NCBI GenBank assembly: GCA_947306605.1
Contig: CAMZHB010000055.1
Location: 1 to 8,470 of the forward strand
From: an uncultured Prevotellaceae bacterium
GTDB lineage: Bacteria > Bacteroidota > Bacteroidia > Bacteroidales > Bacteroidaceae
Reading direction: 5' to 3'
DNA length: 8,470 nucleotides
The position numbers and the translations under genes are program-made. This document shows, one piece after another, positions 1-5,789 of this stretch. How positions within the stretch are numbered: the stretch's first letter is position 1; every line of letters begins with the position of its first letter. Below the pieces are notes generated by a model. That model was not told the origin of the DNA and did not search any database. It saw nothing but the letters and a program-made list of their open reading frames with translations.

Positions 1-807
1 ATGACGTATTCCGTGCTGGCTGATGCCGACCTGTTGTGCTGCCTGGACTTCAATGCCCTGCACCGCACGGAATGGATGACCCCGATGCTGGAACAGACAG
101 AATGCCCGCGGCTGATGATAGACCATCATCTTAATCCCGACTTTGAGGGTGACTTGCTGGTAAGCGATCCCGAGGCTTCATCAACATGTGAGATGGTCTT
201 TTCGTTGCTGTGGCAACTGGGCGAGTTTCAAAAGCAAGGGCGCGAAGTGGCCGAATGCCTTTACTGCGGTATGATGACCGACACGGGGGCTTTCACTTAT
301 AACTCCAACCGCCCGGTCGTCTTTGAAATCATTGCCGAGCTGTTGGCCAAGGGCATTGACAAAGATCGCATCTACCGTCAGGTTTACCATAGCTACAGCC
401 TGAACCGTCTGCGCCTGCAAGGATATATCCTGTACGAGAAACTGGTTTATTTTGAAGAGGCTCACGCTGCACTGTTCACGCTGACGCGGGACGAAATGAA
501 AAGTTTCCAGTTCAAGAAAGGCGATGCCGAGGGCCTGGTGAACTTGCCGTTGCAAATCAAAGGCACACGCCTGTGTATCTCATTGCGTGAGGACACGGAA
601 CAGCCGCTCATTCGTGTGTCGTTGCGCTCGGTGGACGACTACAAGTGCAACGTCTTGGCCGAGCGGTTCTTCAACGGCGGAGGACATGCCAACGCTGCCG
701 GCGGATGGTTGGAAATGACCATGGACGAAGCCGTGGAAGTGGCACGGCAAGCCATCGCTGCCTTCGGTGAAGAACAGAAAGAACAGGAAACAGGGACGAA
801 AGTGTGA
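1..807 (+). CDS. nrnA: NrnA-type DHH phosphoesterase (oligoribonuclease / pAp phosphatase), 5'-truncated
   Basis: This is the C-terminal 268 residues of a DHH/DHHA1 phosphoesterase. The family degrades short RNA oligonucleotides to mononucleotides and dephosphorylates 3'-phosphoadenosine 5'-phosphate, using two metal ions in the cytoplasm. Visible motifs are the metal-ligand aspartate in LDFN (D16), the signature DHH (41-43), TDTG (93-96), and the C-terminal DHHA1 substrate loop GGGH (226-229) followed by ANAAGG. The family normally begins with a motif like HxxPDGDxxGS about 75-80 residues before this point. That motif is absent, so the ATG at base 1 is almost certainly an internal methionine and the gene starts outside the window. 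The lipoprotein gene follows 35 bases after the TGA. The family call is firm. NrnA rather than another DHH/DHHA1 subgroup is inferred from length and motif spacing. Confidence 0.88.
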   Translation: MTYSVLADADLLCCLDFNALHRTEWMTPMLEQTECPRLMIDHHLNPDFEGDLLVSDPEASSTCEMVFSLLWQLGEFQKQGREVAECLYCGMMTDTGAFTYNSNRPVVFEIIAELLAKGIDKDRIYRQVYHSYSLNRLRLQGYILYEKLVYFEEAHAALFTLTRDEMKSFQFKKGDAEGLVNLPLQIKGTRLCISLREDTEQPLIRVSLRSVDDYKCNVLAERFFNGGGHANAAGGWLEMTMDEAVEVARQAIAAFGEEQKEQETGTKV

Positions 808-826
808 TAATTCCAATAAAAATCTG

Positions 827-834
827 TACCTTTG
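827..834 (+). promoter_or_regulatory. Bacteroidetes -7 promoter box for the DUF4827 lipoprotein gene
   Basis: TACCTTTG matches the Bacteroidetes sigma-ABfr -7 consensus TAnnTTTG. The ATG of the lipoprotein gene lies only 8 bases after the box, so the transcript should start within a few bases of the start codon. No convincing -33 TTTG is visible at the usual spacing. The gene may also be co-transcribed with nrnA. Confidence 0.6.
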
Positions 835-842
835 CACTCGTA

Positions 843-1535
843 ATGAAACAGTATTCGATTTTTTATTTGCTGATAGGGCTGATGTTGGCGTCGGTAGGCT
901 TCTGTGCCTGCGATGACGACGATACGTATGCCGACCAGAAGGAACGTGAGCACAAAGCCATCAATGCTTTTCTTTCTAAAGGCACCTGCGTGATGGCTGA
1001 GGACAGTAAGGACACCATACTCTATGTGCCGCCGATCAAAGTTATCTCGGAAGAAACTTTTGCCGAGCAGGACAGCACAACAAACGTGGCAGAGAACGAG
1101 TATGTACTGCTCAGTGCCACGGGCATATACATGCAGATTGTGCGCAAGGGACGTGGGGAAAAATTAGCTCACGGGGAGTCGACGAAAGTGCTGAACCGCT
1201 ATATTGAATTCAATATCTTGGGCGATTCTGTTCAAACTATGAATAAGAGCCTGTACTACGTGGCTGTTCCCGACGAAATGACGGTGTCGAACAGTTACGG
1301 TGTGTTTACTGGTTCGTTTGTCAGCGGCGTGATGCTTAGAAACTACAACGCATCGGTACCTGAAGGCTGGCTGATACCGTTTACGTACATCAACCTGGGA
1401 CGTTACAATAGTGGTACCGACGATATCGCGCTGGTACACCTTATCGTTCCTCATACGAGCGGAACGACAAAAGCACAGTCAACGTCGGGTGTGTATCCCT
1501 GTTTCTACGAGATCAGTTATCAAAAGGGACGTTAA
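843..1535 (+). CDS. DUF4827-type lipoprotein with FKBP-like C-terminal domain
   Basis: This is a 230-aa exported lipoprotein. Residues 1-23 form a lipoprotein signal peptide: hydrophobic core, then FCAC, with C23 the likely lipidated cysteine and C21 an alternative. Four aspartates follow, an acidic stretch like those linked to surface display of lipoproteins in Bacteroidetes. The remainder looks like the Bacteroidetes family DUF4827. Its pattern resembles FKBP-type peptidyl-prolyl isomerases: a strand block near 95-130, VPEGW (172-176), IVPHTSG (201-207), and a final YPCFYEI (218-224), in the order seen in FKBP folds. Catalysis is not demonstrated. An in-frame GTG at 804 overlaps the nrnA stop and would add 13 residues. 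The ATG at 843 is preferred because the signal peptide begins there and a promoter box lies just upstream. The 3' end is 12 bases from the converging hemW stop. Confidence 0.8.
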   Translation: MKQYSIFYLLIGLMLASVGFCACDDDDTYADQKEREHKAINAFLSKGTCVMAEDSKDTILYVPPIKVISEETFAEQDSTTNVAENEYVLLSATGIYMQIVRKGRGEKLAHGESTKVLNRYIEFNILGDSVQTMNKSLYYVAVPDEMTVSNSYGVFTGSFVSGVMLRNYNASVPEGWLIPFTYINLGRYNSGTDDIALVHLIVPHTSGTTKAQSTSGVYPCFYEISYQKGR

Positions 1536-1547
1536 AGAAGACCTCGA

Positions 1548-2684
1548 TTAGGAATCCTCAAGAAACAAGTCGCTGATGATGCTGTCAGAGATAAACAGTC
1601 CGCTTCGTGAGAGGTGGACTTTCTGTTGCGCCTCGTCATAGAGCAGCGTGCCTTTCTCAAAGTGTGGGCGGGCAAGTTTCAGAAACCTTTCGGCAAGGGT
1701 TTGCCCGAATGTTGACGAGAAAAGCGGCATACTTAAACCGTCGCTAGTGCGCAGGCGCTTCAACAGCATCTCGTTATGACGTATGGCCGGGGTGAGCTCC
1801 TCGCGTTCCGACACAGCGTTGCCGTCGGCAGCAATGTACGCGTTCAGATTGGCCTTGTTCCATTGCCGTGAACGGCCGTCGTAGGAATGGGCCGACGGGC
1901 CGCAGCCCAGATATGGAATGTCGGCCCAATAGCTACTGTTGTGGCGGGAGCGCCAGCCCGGAAGAGCGAAATTGGAAATCTCGTAGTGTTCGTAACCGGC
2001 TTCCTTTGCCTTGTCCATGAGAAGGGAGTACATCTCTAAACTCAATTCTTCGTCGGCTTCGGTCACTTGGCCCTGTTGGCGCAGTTGCCAGAGTCGTGTT
2101 CCTTCTTCGTAAATGAGAGCGTAGGCCGAGAGGTGTTCGGGATGGAGACGTTGCAGGACTTGTGTAATGTCGTTTTCCCATGCACCGAGACTTTGGCCAG
2201 GCAATCCGTAGATGAGGTCCAGACTGAGGTTGCGGATGCCGCACTGACGCAGGCGGCTGACGGCTTCGACGGCTTGAATGGCTGTGTGGCGCCGTCCCAG
2301 CAATGAGAGCAGATGGTCGTTGAATGTCTGTATTCCCATGCTGACACGGTTGACGGGGAGTTGGGCCAACTGTAAGGCGAAGGTGTCGGTGACATCGTCA
2401 GGGTTGACCTCGAGGGTAATTTCGGCGTCAGGAGACAAAGAAAAGACGGAAGATATGGCTTGAAAAATGTCGCTCAATTGGTCGTGGGAAAGGAGCGACG
2501 GTGTGCCTCCGCCAAAATAAACGGTTTCCAGGGTTTCGCCGTGCAGATATTCGGCCCGGGCCTCCATTTCACGGCACAGGGCCTGTGTGTAGGCCGCACG
2601 CTTGGAAAGGGCGACGGTGGAGTAGAAATCGCAGTAGATGCAGCGTTTCTGACAGAACGGAATGTGTATATATAGGCCGGCCAT
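1548..2684 (-). CDS. hemW: HemW, radical SAM heme chaperone (HemN-like)
   Basis: This 378-aa radical SAM protein belongs to the HemW family, which binds heme and an iron-sulfur cluster and is thought to deliver heme to respiratory proteins. It was formerly annotated as oxygen-independent coproporphyrinogen III oxidase. The N-terminus carries HIPFC, and the cluster cysteines are C11, C15 and C18 (CxxxCxxC). The next position but one is F20, not the fourth cysteine of true HemN enzymes, which favours HemW. Further motifs are FGGGTPS (57-63), LEVNPD (91-96), a GIQTFN block and LDLIYGLPGQ, with a HemN C-terminal region after them. Length is normal for the family. The ATG at 2684 begins MAGLYIHIPF, the usual HemW start. 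An in-frame ATG at 2702 would add six residues but lies upstream of the promoter box. The gene is convergent with the DUF4827 lipoprotein gene and divergent from the beta-barrel gene. Confidence 0.94.
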   Translation of the reverse strand: MAGLYIHIPFCQKRCIYCDFYSTVALSKRAAYTQALCREMEARAEYLHGETLETVYFGGGTPSLLSHDQLSDIFQAISSVFSLSPDAEITLEVNPDDVTDTFALQLAQLPVNRVSMGIQTFNDHLLSLLGRRHTAIQAVEAVSRLRQCGIRNLSLDLIYGLPGQSLGAWENDITQVLQRLHPEHLSAYALIYEEGTRLWQLRQQGQVTEADEELSLEMYSLLMDKAKEAGYEHYEISNFALPGWRSRHNSSYWADIPYLGCGPSAHSYDGRSRQWNKANLNAYIAADGNAVSEREELTPAIRHNEMLLKRLRTSDGLSMPLFSSTFGQTLAERFLKLARPHFEKGTLLYDEAQQKVHLSRSGLFISDSIISDLFLEDS

Positions 2685-2688
2685 AGTG

Positions 2689-2696
2689 CAAATATA
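2689..2696 (-). promoter_or_regulatory. Bacteroidetes -7 promoter box for hemW
   Basis: On the - strand this reads TATATTTG, an exact TAnnTTTG match, followed by CACT and then the hemW ATG. With the start codon 5 bases from the box, the mRNA is predicted to be leaderless or nearly so. A TTTG at 2724-2727 (- strand) is 27 bases upstream, longer than the usual -33 spacing of about 20. Confidence 0.65.
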
Positions 2697-2721
2697 CCAC
2701 AATGAAGCGGTCTGTTATGCC

Positions 2722-2740
2722 CCCAAAAGGTCCCAAAAGG
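2722..2740. repeat. Tandem decamer direct repeat in the hemW/beta-barrel intergenic region
   Basis: CCCAAAAGGT is followed directly by CCCAAAAGG, giving 1.9 copies of a 10-bp unit, one helical turn apart. It lies 26 bases upstream of the hemW -7 box on the - strand and is followed at once by an inverted repeat. It could be a binding site for a regulator of either divergent gene; that function is inferred. Confidence 0.5.
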
Positions 2741-2769
2741 CCGAAATATCGTGTTTTTTAACATTTCGG
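2741..2769. repeat. Inverted repeat CCGAAAT-N15-ATTTCGG between divergent genes
   Basis: Perfect 7-bp arms at 2741-2747 and 2763-2769 are separated by 15 bases containing a T-run. The element sits between the divergent hemW and beta-barrel promoters, about 45 bases upstream of the latter's -7 box. It could be an operator. It lacks the features of a terminator, since no transcript should end here. Confidence 0.4.
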
Positions 2770-2814
2770 ATGAAAACTTTTTGCTCTAAAGCGGCATTAA
2801 TACAAGGAAAAGTG

Positions 2815-2822
2815 TAATTTTG
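2815..2822 (+). promoter_or_regulatory. Bacteroidetes -7 promoter box for the beta-barrel gene
   Basis: TAATTTTG matches TAnnTTTG. It predicts a transcript start near 2827-2830 and a leader of about 50 bases. A TTTG at 2780-2783 is 31 bases upstream, too far for a standard -33 element. Confidence 0.6.
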
Positions 2823-2840
2823 CAGTACTAACGGATACCC

Positions 2841-2877
2841 ATGTGGTGTCCAAAGTCTAACTAAAACTATCATGTAA
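2841..2877 (+). promoter_or_regulatory. Leader with a 7-codon upstream ORF and an AUG-UAA start-stop before the start codon
   Basis: Inside the predicted leader of the beta-barrel gene, an ATG at 2841 opens a frame encoding MWCPKSN and ending at TAA 2862-2864. A second ATG at 2872 is followed directly by TAA (2875-2877) and then by the true ATG at 2878, in the same frame. The stretch 2862-2877 is A-rich with no Shine-Dalgarno sequence, which is normal for Bacteroidetes. Whether either mini-ORF is translated is unknown. Confidence 0.35.
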
Positions 2878-3417
2878 ATGAAAAAGTTTGTTTTAATGGT
2901 AATGGTAGCTGTCGCCACAATGACAGCAGGTGCCCAGTTCTATGTGGGCGGTGAAGTAGGCCTTTGGCGCGAATGGCAGAATGGTGCCAACAAGTCTTTT
3001 GCAACCATCCTTCCCGAGGTTGGCTATGTGTTGGACGACAGTTGGGCCATTGGTACAGTAATTGGTTACATATACCAGTATGACAAGGGTGCCAAGTGCA
3101 ACGCTCTTGAAGTAGCTCCCTATGCCCGCTACACATTCCTGAAGCTTGACAAGGTCAATGTATTTGTTGACGGCGGTTTTGGCTTCTACACCTACAAGTG
3201 GAAGTACAAAGGCTTCAAAGGCGAAGCCCAGAATGCATGGGAAGTAGGCCTGAAGCCCGGTGTTGCTGTAAATCTGAACGACAAGCTGAGCTTCGTAACC
3301 CATTTCGGTTTCCTCGGCTATCGCGATGCTGACGAAGCCCCCATCTTCGGACGCAACGGTTTCGGTCTCGATGCCAGCGGCAACGCTCTGACTTTCGGTC
3401 TTTATTGGAATTTCTAA
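2878..3417 (+). CDS. Small outer-membrane beta-barrel protein (OmpX/OMP_b-brl type)
   Basis: This 179-aa protein has a clear Sec signal peptide (MKKFVLMVMVAVATMTAGA), with likely cleavage before Q20. The mature part is a run of alternating amphipathic strands rich in Gly, Tyr, Trp and Phe: FYVGGEVGLW (21-30), PEVGYVLDD (46-54), WAIGTVIGYIYQY (56-68), APYARYTFLKL (80-90), VFVDGGFGFYTYKWKY (95-110), WEVGLKPGVAVNL (121-133), LSFVTHFGFLGY (137-148). It ends in LTFGLYWNF, whose terminal Phe is the usual assembly signal for the outer-membrane insertion machinery. This fits an eight-stranded barrel of the OMP_b-brl family, common in Bacteroides and Prevotella. The specific role (structural, adhesion or transport) cannot be told. 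It has its own promoter and strong terminator, so it is probably monocistronic. Confidence 0.88.
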   Translation: MKKFVLMVMVAVATMTAGAQFYVGGEVGLWREWQNGANKSFATILPEVGYVLDDSWAIGTVIGYIYQYDKGAKCNALEVAPYARYTFLKLDKVNVFVDGGFGFYTYKWKYKGFKGEAQNAWEVGLKPGVAVNLNDKLSFVTHFGFLGYRDADEAPIFGRNGFGLDASGNALTFGLYWNF

Positions 3418-3435
3418 ACTTATTATTTATTCAGG

Positions 3436-3463
3436 ACCGGCTCCTTCGGGGGCCGGTTTTTTT
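3436..3463 (+). terminator. Rho-independent terminator of the beta-barrel gene, UUCG tetraloop
   Basis: A 9-bp stem (3436-3444 with 3449-3457, one G-U pair) closes a TTCG loop flanked by C and G, the exceptionally stable cUUCGg tetraloop. Seven T residues (3457-3463) follow. It starts 18 bases after the stop codon. Confidence 0.93.
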
Positions 3464-3520
3464 ATTGCCATATGGCCGGCTGTGGCCACTTAGTGAAAAC
3501 AAAAGCGGCGTTTCGGCGCG

Positions 3521-3558
3521 CAAAGGCGGCGTCTCAAAATTTTGAGGCGCCGCCTTTG
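3521..3558. repeat. 38-bp near-perfect palindrome
   Basis: Two 19-base arms (3521-3539 and 3540-3558) meet with no spacer: CAAAGGCGGCG, T, CTCAAAA against TTTTGAG, G, CGCCGCCTTTG. The only non-complementary position is T3532 against G3547, which is a G-U pair in + strand RNA. No T-run follows on either side, and each neighbouring gene already has its own terminator. A related half, AAAAGCGGCGTTTC, lies just upstream at 3501-3514 and matches the left arm at 12 of 14 bases. It may be an intergenic palindromic repeat or an exceptionally stable RNA hairpin. Confidence 0.85.
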
Positions 3559-3615
3559 TCGTGACATCTCTATGTTCTCAAAACTATCGTGTCCCGAAAG
3601 ACTGGTATTGGCGGT

Positions 3616-3652
3616 CAAAAATAAATCCCCGTCAACTGGGTTGGCGGGGATT
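3616..3652 (-). terminator. Rho-independent terminator of gyrB
   Basis: A 13-bp stem (3624-3636 with 3640-3652, one T opposite G at 3632/3644) has a 3-base loop. On the - strand it is followed by TATTTTTG. It begins 29 bases past the gyrB stop codon. Confidence 0.85.
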
Positions 3653-3681
3653 GGTATTTGTGGGTTTATAATGCAACTGGT

Positions 3682-5634
3682 TTATGCGTCTATGTTTGCA
3701 AAGGTGGCGTTCTTCTCAATGAATTCGCGGCGCAGGCCTACGTCGTCGCCCATGAGCATGGAGAAGATATAGTCGGCATCGGCGGCATTGTCGAGCGTCA
3801 CTTGTTTGAGCAGGCGTTTCTCCGGGTCCATGGTCGTATCCCACAGTTGCTCGGCGTTCATTTCGCCAAGACCTTTGTAGCGTTGTGTCGTGATGCCCGC
3901 CTCGCTGCCTTCGCCGTACTTCTGGATGAAGGCCTGGCGGTCGGCTTCGGTGTAACAATACTCTTCAATCTTGCCTTTCTTGCAGCGGTAGAGTGGGGGA
4001 GTGGCTAGGTATACGTAGCCCTGCTCGATGAGTTCAGGCATGTAGCGGAAGAAGAGCGTGAGGATGAGGGTGTCGATGTGTGAACCGTCGACATCGGCAT
4101 CGGTCATGAGGATAACCTTGTGGTAACGCAGCTTCTCCAGATTGGCTTTCTTGCTGTCGTCTCCGTCCACGCCGAAGCGTACGCCGAGCGCCTGGATGAT
4201 ATTGTTCACCTCGTCGCTTTCGAAGGCCTTGTGCCACATTTGGCGCTCCACGTTGAGGATTTTACCGCGGAGGGGCAGAATGGCCTGAAATTCGCGCGAA
4301 CGGCCGCTCTTGGCGGAACCTCCGGCGGAGTCTCCCTCGACGATGAAAAGCTCGCAGTCGGCAGCCACCTTGCTGGAGCAGTCGGCCAGTTTGCCCGGCA
4401 GTCCGCCTCCCGACATGGGGTTTTTGCGGCGCACGCTTTCACTGGCTTTGCGGGCGGCAATGCGTACCGTGGCAGCGAGAATGACTTTATCGATGATAAT
4501 TTTAGCCTCTTTGGGGTGCTCTTCGAGATAAATGTTCAAGGCCTCGCCCACAGCCTGCTGTACGGCGCCTGAGACCTCGCTGTTGCCCAATTTCGTCTTG
4601 GTCTGTCCTTCAAACTGGGGCTCGGCCACCTTGATGGAAAGCACGGCCGTGAGACCTTCGCGGAAATCTTCGGGCGAAATCTCCACCTTGGCTTTCTCGA
4701 AAGCTTTGTTGTCTTCGGCATATTTCTTCAACACACGTGTCAGGGCCGTACGGAAACCGGTGAGGTGCGTGCCGCCTTCCACGGTGTTGATGTTGTTTAC
4801 ATAGGAATGGATGTTCTCATTGTACGAATTGTTGTACATAATGGCCGCTTCAATGGGGATGCCCTGCTTCTCGGTCTTCAGATAAATGACATCGTCGAAA
4901 AGATGTGTGCGGTTGGCATCGATATGGCGGACGAATTCTTTCAGCCCTTCGGCGGAGTAGAACACTTCCTGGCGTGTGTTGCCCTCTGCGTCTTTGCGGA
5001 GGTCGGTGAGGGTGATGCGTATGCCGGCGTTCAGGAAAGCCAGTTCACGCATGCGGTTGGCCAAAATGTTGTATTCAAAATTGATTGTCGTGAATATGCT
5101 GTCGTCGGGCCAAAAGTGCTGGCAGGTGCCGTGCTTGTCGGTTTCGCCCACCACTTTTACGTCGTAGAGCGGTTTGCCCAAAGCGTATTCTTGTTGATAG
5201 ATTTTCCCGTCGCGGTAAACTTGGGTGATCATTTTCCTTGACAGTGCGTTGACGCAACTTACACCGACACCGTGCAAACCTCCGGAAACTTTGTAAGAAC
5301 CTTTGTCAAACTTACCGCCGGCGTGGAGCACGGTCATCACCACTTCAAGGGCAGAACGGTGCTCTTTGGGGTGCATGTCAACGGGAATGCCGCGGCCGTC
5401 GTCCAAGACAACGATGGAGCCGTCTTCCTCAATGGTCACTTCTACGTGGGTGCAGTAGCCTGCAAGGGCTTCGTCAATGGAGTTGTCGACCGTTTCGTTC
5501 ACCAAGTGGTGCAGACCGCGCGAACTGATGTCGCCGATATACATGGCCGGACGTTTGCGAACTGCTTCCAATCCTTCCAATACCTGGATGTTTTTCGCGG
5601 AATAGTTCGCTTCAATCTTTTCAAAATCTTCCAT
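3682..5634 (-). CDS. gyrB: DNA gyrase subunit B
   Basis: This complete 650-aa GyrB is the ATPase subunit of the A2B2 enzyme that introduces negative supercoils into DNA. The N-terminal GHKL ATPase region shows VRKRPAMYIGD (25-35), ETVDNSIDEA (47-56, with the catalytic Glu and the Mg-binding Asn), LDDGRGIPVD (77-86) and a glycine-rich GGLHGVGVSCVNALS lid (118-132). The transducer holds QTKTKLGN (344-351). The TOPRIM metal site shows EGDSAGGSAKSGR (433-445) and DADVDGSH (512-519). The C-terminal part carries TQRYKGLGEMN (583-593). Length and the QTKTKLGN motif favour GyrB over ParE. An in-frame ATG at 5817 would add 61 residues but overlaps the upstream gene, its terminator and the promoter. 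The ATG at 5634 begins MEDFEKIEANYSAKNIQVLEG, typical of the family. It has its own promoter 27 bases upstream and its own terminator. Confidence 0.97.
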   Translation of the reverse strand: MEDFEKIEANYSAKNIQVLEGLEAVRKRPAMYIGDISSRGLHHLVNETVDNSIDEALAGYCTHVEVTIEEDGSIVVLDDGRGIPVDMHPKEHRSALEVVMTVLHAGGKFDKGSYKVSGGLHGVGVSCVNALSRKMITQVYRDGKIYQQEYALGKPLYDVKVVGETDKHGTCQHFWPDDSIFTTINFEYNILANRMRELAFLNAGIRITLTDLRKDAEGNTRQEVFYSAEGLKEFVRHIDANRTHLFDDVIYLKTEKQGIPIEAAIMYNNSYNENIHSYVNNINTVEGGTHLTGFRTALTRVLKKYAEDNKAFEKAKVEISPEDFREGLTAVLSIKVAEPQFEGQTKTKLGNSEVSGAVQQAVGEALNIYLEEHPKEAKIIIDKVILAATVRIAARKASESVRRKNPMSGGGLPGKLADCSSKVAADCELFIVEGDSAGGSAKSGRSREFQAILPLRGKILNVERQMWHKAFESDEVNNIIQALGVRFGVDGDDSKKANLEKLRYHKVILMTDADVDGSHIDTLILTLFFRYMPELIEQGYVYLATPPLYRCKKGKIEEYCYTEADRQAFIQKYGEGSEAGITTQRYKGLGEMNAEQLWDTTMDPEKRLLKQVTLDNAADADYIFSMLMGDDVGLRREFIEKNATFANIDA

Positions 5635-5660
5635 TCTCGTTTTATTGTTTCTATATGCTA

Positions 5661-5668
5661 CAAAGTTA
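5661..5668 (-). promoter_or_regulatory. Bacteroidetes -7 promoter box for gyrB
   Basis: On the - strand this reads TAACTTTG, an exact TAnnTTTG match, 26 bases from the gyrB start codon. The short AT-rich leader has no Shine-Dalgarno sequence. No clear -33 TTTG is seen at consensus spacing. Confidence 0.6.
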
Positions 5669-5712
5669 CGAAAAAATGTGCTAATAAGCTGTATTTTTGT
5701 GGAAGAAAAATC

Positions 5713-5735
5713 GCAGAAAAAGTTGTTTTTTCTGC
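5713..5735 (-). other. Second stem-loop downstream of the two-module Spy-like gene
   Basis: Arms GCAGAAAAA (5713-5721) and TTTTTCTGC (5727-5735) form a 9-bp stem with a 5-base loop. It starts inside the U-tract of the preceding terminator and lies about 45 bases upstream of the gyrB promoter. It may back up that terminator and shield gyrB from read-through. Confidence 0.5.
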
Positions 5736-5770
5736 AGAAAAAAGAAAAGCGGAGATTTTTCTCCGCTTTT
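5733..5770 (-). terminator. Rho-independent terminator of the DUF4738/Spy-like operon
   Basis: On the - strand, AAAAGCGGAG (5770-5761), a 6-base loop and CTCCGCTTTT (5754-5745) form a 10-bp stem, followed by CTTTTTTCTG. It begins 19 bases after the stop of the two-module Spy-like gene. Confidence 0.9.
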
Positions 5771-5789
5771 CCTGTTAATTCGGGTGTTT

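Noticed and set aside
804..842. GTG start for the lipoprotein gene overlapping the nrnA stop
   Set aside because: The added 13 residues precede a complete signal peptide, and a promoter box lies between the GTG and the ATG at 843. Translational coupling is still possible.
3542..4008. + strand open frames over the gyrB 3' end
   Set aside because: They are antisense to well-supported gyrB codons or start within the palindrome, with no promoter and no family resemblance.
5692..5699. TATTTTTG matching the TAnnTTTG promoter box on the + strand
   Set aside because: No + strand gene follows; it lies in an AT-rich region between - strand genes and is probably chance.
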